10,457 bases of DNA from Halobacteriales archaeon SW_9_67_25 (lineage in GTDB: Archaea; Halobacteriota; Halobacteria; Halobacteriales; Haloarculaceae), in assembly GCA_003022745.1 (NCBI GenBank), contig PXSU01000131.1, positions 1 through 10,457 on the forward strand. The letters are read 5' to 3'. The position numbers were made by a program, and so were the translations under genes. This document shows, piece by piece, positions 1-6,980 of this stretch; position 1 is the first letter of the stretch; each line of letters opens with the position of its first letter. The notes beneath the pieces were generated by a model. That model searched no databases. It was not told the DNA's origin and saw only the letters and a program-made list of their open reading frames with translations.

Positions 1-438
1 CTCGACGTAGGTCTCCATGACGTAGTGGGTGACCGTCTGGGTGATGGCGGGTACCGGGGCGACCTTCTCGCTGATGAAATGTGAGACCTCGCGCATGGAT
101 TCGCCCTCGACCTCCATGATGAAGTCGAACTCGCCGCTGACGAGGTGCAGCGACTCCACCATCGGGAACTTGGCGACGCGGTCGGCGACGTCGGTGTAGC
201 TGGTCTCGCGGTCCAGCGTGACGTTCAACTCGACGACCGCGCGGACGCGCTCGGTCTCGACCTGCTCCCAGTCGACGACCGCGCGGTAGCCCCGGAGGAC
301 GCCCTCCTCCTCGAGGGCGGTGATGATTTCCTCGACTTCCGCGGGGTCAGTGCCGGTCTGGCGCGCGATGTCCTCGACCGAGTAGCGGGCGTTCTCGCGC
401 AGGACTTCTAGAACCTCGACGTGGCTCCGGCTGCTCAT
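1..438 (-). CDS. Lrp/AsnC family transcriptional regulator (3' end cut by the window)
   Basis: A DNA-binding regulator of the Lrp/AsnC (feast/famine) family, which usually controls amino-acid or central nitrogen metabolism and senses a small ligand through its C-terminal RAM domain. The 146 visible residues begin with a winged helix-turn-helix at about residues 5-50 (ARYSVEDIARQTG, then EEEGVLRGYRAVVDW). A RAM-type alpha/beta domain follows from about residue 65, containing VESLHLVSGEFDFIMEVEG. Homologues usually run about 150-165 residues, so only the last few residues should be missing. The ATG at 438 is chosen because a TATA-like box lies about 27 nt upstream, fitting a leaderless transcript. 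The gene is divergent from the small winged-helix gene at 579. Relatives in haloarchaea often sit next to aminotransferase genes, but that neighbour is outside the window, so the regulon is unknown. The family call is firm. Confidence 0.93.
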   Translation of the reverse strand, partial: MSSRSHVEVLEVLRENARYSVEDIARQTGTDPAEVEEIITALEEEGVLRGYRAVVDWEQVETERVRAVVELNVTLDRETSYTDVADRVAKFPMVESLHLVSGEFDFIMEVEGESMREVSHFISEKVAPVPAITQTVTHYVMETYVE

Positions 439-460
439 ACCAGAAGGGGGCCCCAGCGCG

Positions 461-470
461 GATATAAGGC
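461..470 (-). promoter_or_regulatory. TATA-like box for the Lrp/AsnC gene
   Basis: Read on the minus strand, CCTTATATC is centred about 27 nt upstream of the ATG at 438. That is where TATA boxes of leaderless haloarchaeal transcripts lie. This is inferred from spacing and AT-richness in GC-rich surroundings. Confidence 0.55.
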
Positions 471-548
471 TTGCTAGACGCCTCCAGCCTCGCTCCCGGA
501 TATCGTTCGTCCACCGGGCGTGCCGGCCGGGCACACGAGCCGCCCGGA

Positions 549-556
549 TTTATTGG
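549..556 (+). promoter_or_regulatory. TATA-like box for the small winged-helix gene
   Basis: TTTATTGG is centred about 27 nt upstream of the ATG at 579, again fitting a leaderless transcript. This placement is the main reason for rejecting the upstream in-frame ATG at 471 as the start. Confidence 0.5.
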
Positions 557-578
557 CGAACTGTGCCTAGAGGTCGCC

Positions 579-899
579 ATGTCCGGGGACCCCGGGTCGG
601 GCTGGCGGACGGTGGCGTCGTGGGAGGAGGCACCGGCGCTGTTCGCCGCCCTCGTGGAACTGGAACCGGAGCGGGAACACACCAGGGCCGAGATCGCCGA
701 CGCCGCGGGCGTCTCGCTGGAGACGCTGTATCTCGCGGACACGCTCGAGACCCTCGTCGAGGTCGGCCTCCTCGAGCGACCCGGCGGCGAAGGCGAGGAG
801 ACCTGCTACGTCATCGACGGGGCGCACCCGGTCGTCGATGCCGCCAGGGCGTTCGACAACGCCGTGGGGACGGCCGTCGAGGGTGAACAGAACAGGTAA
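579..899 (+). CDS. Small winged-helix-like protein (hypothetical)
   Basis: A 106-residue acidic protein with a likely helix-turn-helix at residues 35-65: TRAEIADAAGVSLETLYLAD resembles the helices of MarR- or ArsR-like folds, and LVEVGLLERPGGEGEETCYV looks like the beta-hairpin wing. The C-terminal 25 residues form an amphipathic helix (HPVVDAARAFDNAV) that could mediate dimerisation. The ATG at 579 is preferred over the in-frame ATG at 471 because of the TATA-like box at 549-556 and because the extra N-terminal residues are low-complexity and uncharacteristic. The gene lies 25 nt before the thioredoxin-fold gene in the same direction, so the two may be co-transcribed. It may be a small transcriptional regulator, but the ligand and targets cannot be inferred. 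The gene is likely real; the regulatory role rests on predicted fold only. Confidence 0.75.
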   Translation: MSGDPGSGWRTVASWEEAPALFAALVELEPEREHTRAEIADAAGVSLETLYLADTLETLVEVGLLERPGGEGEETCYVIDGAHPVVDAARAFDNAVGTAVEGEQNR

Positions 900-924
900 G
901 GGGTATCCGCCCCCACTGCCAGGT

Positions 925-1509
925 ATGGTCGCACTCGACTCGAAGGACGTCCTCGAACGCGGCGACGAGGCACCGGAGTTCGAACTTCCCGGCACCGGCG
1001 GCGAGACGCACACGCTCGCCGACTTCGCGGACAGCGAGGCGTTGCTGGTGGTGTTCACCTGCAACCACTGCCCCTACGCGAAGGCGAAGTTCGACGAACT
1101 CAGCGACCTCGCCGCGAGCTACGACGACGTCGCCGTCGTGGGCATCAATCCCAACGACGCCGACGAGTACCCCGAAGATTCCTTCGAAAAGATGGAGGAG
1201 TACGTCGCGGACGGCCGGGTCGCATACGACGCGTACCTCCGGGACGACGACCAGACGGTCGCGGCTGCCTACGGCGCGGTCTGTACGCCCGACCCCTTCC
1301 TGTTCGAGCGGACGGACGGCTCGTTCCGGCTGGTCTACCACGGCCGGCTTGACGACGCCACCAACCCCGACGACGAGCCCACGGAGCGGGAGATGAAAGC
1401 GATCATCGACCGCCTGCTCGCCGGCGAGGAGATCGACGACGAGCAACGGCCCTCCCGGGGCTGCTCCATCAAGTGGCGGCCGGGGAACGAACCCGACTAC
1501 TGGAAGTAA
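925..1509 (+). CDS. Thioredoxin-fold redox protein (AhpC/TSA-like, CxxC)
   Basis: A 194-residue cytoplasmic protein of the thioredoxin/peroxiredoxin-like superfamily, with no signal peptide. The N-terminal part has the AhpC/TSA-type opening (GDEAPEFELPGTGG, about residues 13-26). A beta-strand then leads into the redox motif C46-N-H-C49 followed by PYAK. A third cysteine sits at C120 in VCTPDPF, whose Pro122 is the expected cis-proline, and the C-terminus carries GCSIKW with C180. The CNHCP motif and GCSIKW tail match a widespread family annotated simply as thioredoxin family protein, thought to do thiol-disulfide exchange; the physiological partner is unknown. The start at 925 follows the preceding stop by 25 nt and gives a full-length domain. 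This is the last intact gene before a disturbed region, and its stop at 1507-1509 probably marks the left edge of the housekeeping segment. Confidence 0.9.
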   Translation: MVALDSKDVLERGDEAPEFELPGTGGETHTLADFADSEALLVVFTCNHCPYAKAKFDELSDLAASYDDVAVVGINPNDADEYPEDSFEKMEEYVADGRVAYDAYLRDDDQTVAAAYGAVCTPDPFLFERTDGSFRLVYHGRLDDATNPDDEPTEREMKAIIDRLLAGEEIDDEQRPSRGCSIKWRPGNEPDYWK

Positions 1510-1627
1510 ACTACCTCACCCTACTTCGCTCGGTTTGACGACCTCGCTTCGTTGAGGGTGGGGCTTTCGCGTGGACTCCCGCTCTGGCTGGACTCTCTGT
1601 CAGGAGGTCCATACTCTCCGTTCGCGT

Positions 1628-1757
1628 TCAGCGTCCCGCGATCTGCTCACGGTACTCATAGGGTCGTGCGTAACCATTTTCGGCAGCGTACCGGATGTCG
1701 GAGGCTACGGGAGCCAAAGCGAGACGGTTCTGATGACCCGGCGGTAAAGAATTACGC
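1628..1757 (-). pseudogene. Possible frameshifted gene relic in the 1510-1760 spacer
   Basis: On the minus strand a reading ends at a stop at 1628-1630 with DIRYAAENGYARPYEYREQ, which looks like coding sequence. Upstream the same frame degenerates. Dropping one T of CTCCCGTAGCC (about 1710) joins it to another open stretch, GSSEPSRFGSRASD. This suggests the C-terminus of a decayed gene with one frameshift. I do not recognise the family. The rest of 1510-1627 holds short degenerate repeats (CTTCGCTCGGTTTG, CTTCGTTGAGG) and no ORF I trust. Tail ends of haloarchaeal insertion sequences often look like this, but I cannot assign one. Confidence 0.25.
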
Positions 1758-1844
1758 TAATACGGATTGCTGTCGTTCATTGCTGGATCGACCGCACGCT
1801 ATCCTGCGGTCGACCTGGAAAATAGCGACAGCAATCCGTATCAG
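1757..1844. repeat. 88-bp palindromic (MITE-like) element abutting the ABC ATPase stop codon
   Basis: The terminal inverted repeats are 21 nt with 19 matches: CTAATACGGATTGCTGTCG at 1757-1775 against the complement of 1826-1844. Inside, a perfect 9-bp stem (TCGACCGCA at 1788-1796, TGCGGTCGA at 1805-1813) encloses an 8-nt loop. The whole segment can fold into one long hairpin. The right repeat includes the last base pairs of the ATPase gene: its stop codon is at 1841-1843. It may be a non-autonomous transposable element, a bidirectional terminator between converging genes, or a mobile element serving as a terminator. Confidence 0.65.
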
Positions 1845-3025
1845 TCGAGTTCCTCAGTTGTGATCCCTGCTACGTCTGGTTGATCGTCACGGTCAGGGTG
1901 GACGAGTGCCTGCCCTGTCGCGGCATCGAAGAGGTGGACGCCGGCCGGCGGAATCCGGACGTCGACTGACGCACCCTGACGGACTGGTGTCCTACCCGGA
2001 GTCGCAACGGTCACCTGTGGCCCAGACGCCAGCGTGACGTAGACGAAAGACCGTTCGCCAATCGGTTCGACGACATCCACTTGGCCGGTAAAACTCGGCG
2101 CGGCCGCGTCGTCGCCGTCGGTGGCGGTCGACAGCGTCGGGGACTCCGGGCGAAAACCAAGGACCACACCCCTTTCCCGGGCTTCGCTGGCGGCAGCGGC
2201 CAGTCGGTCATCGAGGGGGTAATCGACGGTGCCGGTCAGCGCCGTCTCCGTGGGACCGAGGCGACAGTCCAGCAGATTCATCGAGGGTTCGCCGATGAAC
2301 GACGCGACGAACCGGTTGGCGGGCTCGTGATAACAACTCATAGGGGTATCGACCTGCTGGAGTTGTCCATCTCGGAGGACGGCAATACGGTCCCCGATGG
2401 TCATCGCCTCGACCTGGTCGTGGGTCACGTAGATCGTCGTCACGTCCAGGTCGCGCTGGAGTTGCTGGATTTCGGTTCGCATCCGGCCACGTAGCGTCGC
2501 GTCGAGATTCGAGAGCGGTTCATCGAGCAGGAATACCGACGGGTCTCGGACGATGGCCCGTCCGAGGGCAACCCGCTGTTGCTGCCCACCCGACAGCGAT
2601 CCCGGTTTCTTGTCCAGCAATTCAGTTATCCCGAGCGTATCGGCGACATCTTCGACCCGCGTCTCGATTGTCTCCTCGGAGAGATCCGTCGTCATCCGCA
2701 GTCCGAACCCGATGTTTTGCCGGGCGGTCTTGTGCGGGTACAGCGCGTAGTTCTGAAACACCATCGCGATTTCCCGCTCCTCCGGTCGACGGCCCAGCAC
2801 CGACCGGCCGCCAATACGGATGTCGCCGTCGGTCGGTTCCTCGAGACCGGCGATACACCGCAGCGTCGTCGATTTCCCGCAACCAGAGGGGCCGACCAAC
2901 ACCAGCAACTCCCCGCTGGCCAGCGACAGGGACAGTTCCTCGACTGCAGTCAGGCCGCCGGGATACGTCTTGTCGAGGGTCCGCACTTCGAGGTGTGAAT
3001 CCGTTGATCGATCGCTATCAGTCAT
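1841..3025 (-). CDS. Carbohydrate ABC transporter ATP-binding protein (MalK/UgpC type)
   Basis: The ATPase of the CUT1-type importer encoded with the two permeases upstream; it would sit on the cytoplasmic face and drive uptake. The 394 residues contain Walker A GPSGCGKS (45-52), Q-loop Q91 in VFQNYALYP, signature LSGGQ (144-148), Walker B VFLLDE (164-169), a D-loop SNLDA and H-loop H202 in VTHDQVEAM. After about residue 245 (FIGEPSMNLL) comes the C-terminal OB/TOBE regulatory domain typical of MalK/UgpC, with LGFRPE near the usual position. All catalytic residues are present and the length is close to the family norm of about 360-390. The ATG at 3025 overlaps the stop of the preceding permease (ATGA), favouring it over the longer reading to 3241, which would run into the permease. 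The stop codon lies inside a palindromic element, so the last residues (ITTEELD) may have been altered by its insertion. The sugar specificity is unknown. Confidence 0.93.
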   Translation of the reverse strand: MTDSDRSTDSHLEVRTLDKTYPGGLTAVEELSLSLASGELLVLVGPSGCGKSTTLRCIAGLEEPTDGDIRIGGRSVLGRRPEEREIAMVFQNYALYPHKTARQNIGFGLRMTTDLSEETIETRVEDVADTLGITELLDKKPGSLSGGQQQRVALGRAIVRDPSVFLLDEPLSNLDATLRGRMRTEIQQLQRDLDVTTIYVTHDQVEAMTIGDRIAVLRDGQLQQVDTPMSCYHEPANRFVASFIGEPSMNLLDCRLGPTETALTGTVDYPLDDRLAAAASEARERGVVLGFRPESPTLSTATDGDDAAAPSFTGQVDVVEPIGERSFVYVTLASGPQVTVATPGRTPVRQGASVDVRIPPAGVHLFDAATGQALVHPDRDDQPDVAGITTEELD

Positions 3026-3999
3026 TGTCCTTTGAGTGAGCCCTTGATGAGTCCCTTCACGAAGTACCGCTGGAGGCCGAGAAACACGATCACGAGCGGG
3101 AGCATACCGACGACGCTCGCCGCTGCGATCGCCCGCCAGTCGTTGCTGTACTGTCCCTGGAATTTGTAGACGCCGATAGAGATCGTGTGGAGGCGACTCT
3201 CGCTGCCCAGCACCGTGAACGCGAGAACGAACTCGGACCACGTCAGCACAGTGTTGAAGATCGCGACGACGGCGATACCCGGCGCGACCGGTCGCAAGAG
3301 CACGTGACGGAGCGTCTGGAATCGATTGCAGCCATCGATGCGAGCCGCGTAGTCCAGTTCCTGCGGGATCGTGTCGAAGTAGCCTTTCAGGAGCCAGATG
3401 GAGAAGGGGGTCTGGATACCGACGTAGAGGAGAATCAGCCCCACGCGGGTTCGCAACAGGCCGAGTGTGGACATCACTGTGTACAGGGGAACGATGATGA
3501 TAACCGGCGAGATCATCTGGAAGAGAAGCACGATTCCGAGCAGCCCGCGGCGGCCGGTGAACTCGAACCGCGAGAAGGCGTAGGCGGCGGGCACCGACAC
3601 GGCGATAACGCTCCCGACGCCAACGATCGTGATGACCGTCGAGTTGAACAGCCAGGTGACCATCCCGGCACGGAACACTCGACGGTACGCCGACAGCGAG
3701 ATCTCCGCCGGGAGGAGTCGGAAAGGATAGCTGAACAGTTCACCCGGTGGACGGAGACTCGCCGACGCCACCCACAACACGGGGAAGACGAAAAACGCGA
3801 TCGCCAGCAGATAAAGGGCGTACACGGAGAGGTCGAGCCTCCCGAATTGGGCGAGTCGCCCCCGGACTCGTCCGGCGACCGATCGTTCTTCCGGCGCCGT
3901 ACCCCCGCTGGCCGCCATGCCGACCTCCGAGGCGCCACCGTCTGTACGCCCGTCGGCAGTCCCCTCGCCGTCCCCGTCCCGTGGAGCGTCCTCGTTCAT
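3022..3999 (-). CDS. Carbohydrate ABC transporter permease 2 (MalG/UgpE type)
   Basis: A 325-residue integral membrane subunit. About 50 hydrophilic N-terminal residues are rich in Gly, Asp and Glu. The first membrane helix is at about 59-80 (LSVYALYLLAIAFFVFPVLW), with further helices at about 115-140, 153-178, 185-205, 243-265 and 295-318, as expected for the six-helix MalG family. The cytoplasmic coupling loop (EAA loop) is at about 215-240: ELDYAARIDGCNRFQTLRHV then LLRPVAP. The first motif residue is Tyr instead of Glu (YAA rather than EAA), while the invariant Gly (G223) is kept. The start at 3999 overlaps the stop of permease 1 (ATGA) and the stop at 3022-3024 overlaps the ATPase start, so translation is probably coupled. 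The long polar N-terminus is unusual in length for bacteria but common in haloarchaeal permeases. Confidence 0.93.
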   Translation of the reverse strand: MNEDAPRDGDGEGTADGRTDGGASEVGMAASGGTAPEERSVAGRVRGRLAQFGRLDLSVYALYLLAIAFFVFPVLWVASASLRPPGELFSYPFRLLPAEISLSAYRRVFRAGMVTWLFNSTVITIVGVGSVIAVSVPAAYAFSRFEFTGRRGLLGIVLLFQMISPVIIIVPLYTVMSTLGLLRTRVGLILLYVGIQTPFSIWLLKGYFDTIPQELDYAARIDGCNRFQTLRHVLLRPVAPGIAVVAIFNTVLTWSEFVLAFTVLGSESRLHTISIGVYKFQGQYSNDWRAIAAASVVGMLPLVIVFLGLQRYFVKGLIKGSLKGQ

Positions 4000-4931
4000 A
4001 TCTCGTCCCCCACATCGAAGGCGTAGAGATAGACGCCGGTCAACAGCAGGTTCGCGACCAGCATGACGACGGCAATCGCCGCACCGCGGCCGAGGGCGTA
4101 GTCCTGGAACGCTTCCTGATACATGAACAGCGCAAGGACCTGGGTCGCGCGGCCGGGGCCGCCGCCGGTCAGCGCGAATATCAGGTCGAACGTGTTCAGC
4201 GAGTAGATCGTCACGAGCACCGTCGTCACGAACAGTACCGGTTTGAGTTGCGGGAGCGTCACGTGGCGGAAACGGGCCCAGCGACCGGCACCGTCGACCC
4301 GGGCGGCCTCGTAGAGGCGCTGTGGGACCCGCTGGAGGCCGCCGTAGATCATGATCATCGTGAACGCAGTTCCCCGCCAGGTGCCAGCGATTATCGTCGA
4401 GACGAGGGCGAGCGTCGGGTCCGACCGGAACGGGACTGGGCCGATGTTGAGGAGGCCGAGGAAGTGGTTGACAGCACCGAACTGGTTCTCGACCAGCATC
4501 ACCTTCCAGACCAGGCCGATGATGATCCCGGGGACGATCCAGGCGAGCAACACGGACACCCGCGTCGTGAGGTGGCCCGGGAGACCCCGCCTGACCCCGT
4601 AATCGATCGCCAGCGCCAGAATCAGCCCCAACAGGACGTGCAGAACGACGCTCGAAAAGGCGAAAATCGCGGTCACTCGGAGCATGTCCCAGAACTCGGG
4701 GTCGGTGGCGAGCCTGATATATTGTTCTGGTCCGACGAACTGCGTCCCCGTCCTGACGAGGGTCTCGTTCGTGAAACTCATCAGGATCGCTTCCAGCATC
4801 GGGTACAGCTGGAACACCGCGAGCAAGAGCAGCGTGGGGGCCAGCCAAGGGAGCGGATGGTCGAGCAGTTTGCGCTTGGCTTCTCCCATGCGCTCGAACA
4901 GCCGTTCGGTTCTGGTACCGGCAGTTGCCAC
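3996..4931 (-). CDS. Carbohydrate ABC transporter permease 1 (MalF/UgpA type), GTG start or 5' frameshift
   Basis: A 311-residue membrane subunit pairing with permease 2. Hydrophobic helices are at about 28-52 (LPWLAPTLLLLAVFQLYPML), 85-110, 125-146, 175-196, 232-253 and 285-305. The coupling motif is canonical: YEAARVDGAGRWARFRHVTL then P (207-227). ALTGGGPGRATQVL near residue 265 is typical of MalF/UgpA proteins. The only full-length start in this frame is the GTG at 4931; an internal ATG at 4890 would remove 14 residues just before the first helix. An ATG at 4975 overlaps the receptor stop by one base and opens MSDHVPGTTGSQ before a stop. One extra base would join that peptide to this frame, so the real start may have been 4975 with a later frameshift or sequencing error. 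The 3' end overlaps permease 2 by 4 nt. Confidence 0.9.
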   Translation of the reverse strand: MATAGTRTERLFERMGEAKRKLLDHPLPWLAPTLLLLAVFQLYPMLEAILMSFTNETLVRTGTQFVGPEQYIRLATDPEFWDMLRVTAIFAFSSVVLHVLLGLILALAIDYGVRRGLPGHLTTRVSVLLAWIVPGIIIGLVWKVMLVENQFGAVNHFLGLLNIGPVPFRSDPTLALVSTIIAGTWRGTAFTMIMIYGGLQRVPQRLYEAARVDGAGRWARFRHVTLPQLKPVLFVTTVLVTIYSLNTFDLIFALTGGGPGRATQVLALFMYQEAFQDYALGRGAAIAVVMLVANLLLTGVYLYAFDVGDEI

Positions 4932-4974
4932 GGCTGTTACTGCGACCCGGTCGTTCCCGGCACGTGGTCGCTCA

Positions 4975-6366
4975 TCAGGTCGCCTCGTACTCTTCGTTGA
5001 CGTTGGCGATCATCGTTTCTGCTGCCGATTCAGGGCTCGACTGCCCCGTGACGACGTTCTCGATTGCGACGGTGTACTCGGAGGCGATGGTGCTGTAGAT
5101 AGGCCGCGCCGGTCTGGCGACGCCGTCCCTGAGGAACTCCCGGAAGCGGTCCTGATACGGCGTGTCGGGGTCGTAGAGGTCGCTGTCGTTGAACACCGAC
5201 TCGCGGGTCGGGAGGAGGGCCGCCGCCTCGCAGTACCGCCCCATCGCCTCGGGCGCAACGAACTTCCCAATGAAGTCTTTCATCGCGGCTGCTCCGTCGC
5301 TATTACCCTCTCGGAAGGCACCCTCTGCCCACCCGCCGACCCCGGTCGTGTGCTCCCCATCTGCGGGCCGGGGGATCTTTGCAACCCTCCAGCGCTCCCA
5401 CCGGTCGTCGGGAACGTCGTCGTCCTGCTGGACCGGGTTCTTGAGGTTCCGCTCGATCTGGTCGTTGTTCCCGATAAACATCGCCAGATTGCCGGCACGA
5501 CCTTCCCGGGGAAGGGCTTCGACTTCCTCGACACTCGCGACCCGCTGTGGCGTGACACCCGTGTCGACGAGGTCCCGGACGAACTGCAGCGCACTGACGA
5601 GTGCCTGCCGGTTGCCGCTCCGGTCCAGGACCGGCGCGCCCTCGCTGTCGACGAGTTCGCCTCCCGAACTCCAGAAGTACGGCAGGCTGGCGAGCGCACT
5701 CGAGGACTGGAACATGTACGCGTCCATGTCCTCGTTCTCGACGATATCCTGTCCGACCGCGAGGAGTTCCTCCCACGTGGCCGGCGGGTCGCCGTCGTTG
5801 TACCTGTCGAGGATGTCCTGGCGGTAGTACAGGCACCGACACCCCGTGTACTTCCACGCGGCCAGCAGGTCACCGTCCCGCATCGCTGTCTCCCGAACGA
5901 ACGGGAAGAAGTCGTCGATATCCTCGACGTGGTCGTTCAATGGCTGCAGGTACTCGTAGAAGTCAGCTACCCACTTGGAATCGAGCGTCGAGCCGTCGGG
6001 AGCGTTGCCCTCCGCTGCGCTCGTCAGAAGGTTGTCCTTCCACTGGCCGAAGGCCGGATAGTTGACCTCGATCCGGTAGTCGGGATGGTTCTCGGCCCAC
6101 TCCTCGTGTTGTGTCTTCAGTGCCGGTGCTGCCGCGGGCTGGTCGCTCTCTGCCTCGATCGGCGTGTAGAACGTACTCGTCTGGTAGGTGAGCGAAGTCT
6201 CCCCCTTTCCGAACCGTTCGTGAGTCACCGTCGGGTCCGACTCGTCGAACTGGCTCGACTGGCCGCCGTCGTTTTCGCCTGCACAGCCTGCCAGTCCACC
6301 GGCGATAGCCGCTCCGCCGGCAAGCAGTACCTCCCGTCGTTTCGGATAGATGCCACCGTCTAACAT
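4975..6366 (-). CDS. Carbohydrate ABC transporter substrate-binding lipoprotein (Tat-exported)
   Basis: The extracellular receptor of the importer, a 463-residue SBP cluster-B-like (MalE/UgpB type) protein. The signal peptide has a twin-arginine motif (PKRREVLL, residues 8-15), a hydrophobic glycine-rich stretch (LLAGGAAIAGGLAG) and a lipobox LAGC with Cys28. It is therefore probably exported folded by Tat and lipid-anchored at that cysteine, the usual haloarchaeal arrangement, followed by an acidic Ser/Asp-rich linker. Family-like features include the GNAPDGSTLDSKWVADF region and VGGWAEGAF. The ATG at 6366 is preferred over one at 6417 because it places the Tat motif near the N-terminus and is preceded by GGGGAG at 5-nt spacing, a good ribosome-binding site. 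It is the first gene of the operon, and its stop overlaps an ATG at 4975 by one base. No catabolic gene is adjacent, so the ligand is unknown. Confidence 0.93.
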   Translation of the reverse strand: MLDGGIYPKRREVLLAGGAAIAGGLAGCAGENDGGQSSQFDESDPTVTHERFGKGETSLTYQTSTFYTPIEAESDQPAAAPALKTQHEEWAENHPDYRIEVNYPAFGQWKDNLLTSAAEGNAPDGSTLDSKWVADFYEYLQPLNDHVEDIDDFFPFVRETAMRDGDLLAAWKYTGCRCLYYRQDILDRYNDGDPPATWEELLAVGQDIVENEDMDAYMFQSSSALASLPYFWSSGGELVDSEGAPVLDRSGNRQALVSALQFVRDLVDTGVTPQRVASVEEVEALPREGRAGNLAMFIGNNDQIERNLKNPVQQDDDVPDDRWERWRVAKIPRPADGEHTTGVGGWAEGAFREGNSDGAAAMKDFIGKFVAPEAMGRYCEAAALLPTRESVFNDSDLYDPDTPYQDRFREFLRDGVARPARPIYSTIASEYTVAIENVVTGQSSPESAAETMIANVNEEYEAT

Positions 6367-6371
6367 CTTGG

Positions 6372-6377
6372 CTCCCC
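6372..6377 (-). promoter_or_regulatory. Shine-Dalgarno for the solute receptor
   Basis: On the minus strand GGGGAG lies 5 nt upstream of the ATG at 6366. Most starts in this window appear leaderless, so a clear ribosome-binding site here implies an mRNA leader, in line with the promoter placed near 6455-6464. Confidence 0.6.
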
Positions 6378-6454
6378 TATGGGCTAAGTTATTGTAAAAT
6401 CGCCGGTCACGGTACACGCTGGCACGCGGTCATTCTCCAGTGTCACACACTGTC

Positions 6455-6464
6455 GATTATAACC
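6455..6464 (-). promoter_or_regulatory. TATA-like box for the ABC transporter operon
   Basis: GGTTATAATC on the minus strand is the best TATA candidate upstream of the receptor gene. Initiation about 26 nt downstream (near 6433) would give a leader of about 65-70 nt, consistent with the ribosome-binding site at 6372-6377. It forms the downstream end of the 55-bp repeated element. Confidence 0.5.
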
Positions 6465-6512
6465 ACGTGAATATATTCGACCCCACCGGGAGTCGAAACT
6501 GCTCACGGGCTT
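6458..6512 (-). repeat. 55-bp repeated promoter/operator-like element, copy A
   Basis: On the minus strand it starts AAGCCCGTGAG, continues through a palindromic hairpin (CGACTCC-CGGT-GGGGTCG) and AATAT.TTCACGT, and ends GTTATA. It matches 7376-7430 on the plus strand at 48 of 55 positions. The position immediately upstream of and including the TATA-like box suggests an operator plus core promoter. The two copies are inverted and face outward from the intervening segment. Confidence 0.7.
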
Positions 6513-6602
6513 GCCCACTGTGCGTGACGGTACACACACGCTCGTCGGGACTGCCCCCCGGTCTGCCGGACGTGTTGGTTGCCCCGCAGGCGTCGACACG
6601 GG

Positions 6603-6610
6603 GATTATCA
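6603..6610 (+). promoter_or_regulatory. TATA-like box before a possible leaderless mini-ORF
   Basis: GATTATCA lies about 27 nt upstream of an ATG at 6633, the same spacing as the other leaderless starts in this window. It may be a relic of a gene that has since been lost. Confidence 0.3.
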
Positions 6611-6632
6611 TTGCCCAGTCAAAAGCCCCTGT

Positions 6633-6737
6633 ATGACCGACGAGGTACTGCGGCGGGGGACTCGACAGGAGCGCCCCCGAGTCGGACGAAACGCGTCTCC
6701 GCTATCGCAGAGTGCCGGTACCGTCAGTTCAGTCTGA
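6633..6737 (+). CDS. Possible 34-residue ORF or 5' fragment of a lost gene
   Basis: An ATG with a well-spaced TATA-like box opens MTDEVLRRGTRQERPRVGRN and stops at 6735-6737. The opening is typical of a haloarchaeal gene start and codon use is GC-rich, but the reading is short and resembles no family I know. The rest of the 636-nt spacer (6367-7002) has no convincing gene. It holds the receptor promoter, the 55-bp element, a minus-strand stretch without an obvious start codon reading IGGAVGGALIGVRSARNRRQ (about 6790-6885, a glycine-zipper helix followed by basic residues), and a very AT-rich segment at 6890-7000. These may be fragments of disrupted genes. Confidence 0.22.
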   Translation: MTDEVLRRGTRQERPRVGRNASPLSQSAGTVSSV

Positions 6738-6970
6738 CCTGTCCAGTCCAGCACGGTACATTCACGCGAACCGACTCGCGATGAATCATGTACCTGACGA
6801 GGCGCTGGCGGCGGTTGCGCGCCGAGCGGACGCCAATAAGGGCGCCCCCGACGGCGCCGCCGATGAGTGTATTCGCAACCGGTTGAAAATATTCTAAGTA
6901 TAATATAATACTTAATCGATAGCAGCAAAGGTGTAAGAATAACAGGCGGGTGAGAGAAAAGTTACCAAGG

Positions 6971-6980
6971 AATTATCAAC
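6971..6980 (+). promoter_or_regulatory. TATA-like box for the STAS-like gene
   Basis: AATTATCAAC is centred about 27 nt before the ATG at 7003, fitting a leaderless start. A second AT-rich run (TAATATAGAA) is only about 10 nt upstream and too close to serve as a TATA box for this start. Confidence 0.45.

Noticed and set aside
1510..1760. TnpB/IS200-IS605 right end or guide RNA
   Set aside because: The short degenerate repeats recall insertion-sequence tails, but there is no RuvC-like coding sequence, no TnpA and no recognisable end hairpin.
1552..1863. Plus-strand 103-codon open frame in the spacer
   Set aside because: It runs through the palindromic element and into the antisense of the ATPase end, and its codon choice and composition do not look coding.
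3187..6363. Several long plus-strand open frames across the transporter operon
   Set aside because: They are antisense to the receptor and permeases, lack domain character and have Arg/Glu/His-rich compositions typical of GC-rich shadows.
6481..6500. tRNA T-arm look-alike (TTCGACTCC next to GGGGTCGAA) in the 55-bp element
   Set aside because: No acceptor, D or anticodon arms can be drawn around either copy, and both copies sit at promoter positions.
6440..6784. Plus-strand 114-codon open frame between receptor and STAS-like gene
   Set aside because: It covers the promoter, the 55-bp element and the leaderless start at 6633; the composition shows no domain and mixed codon use.
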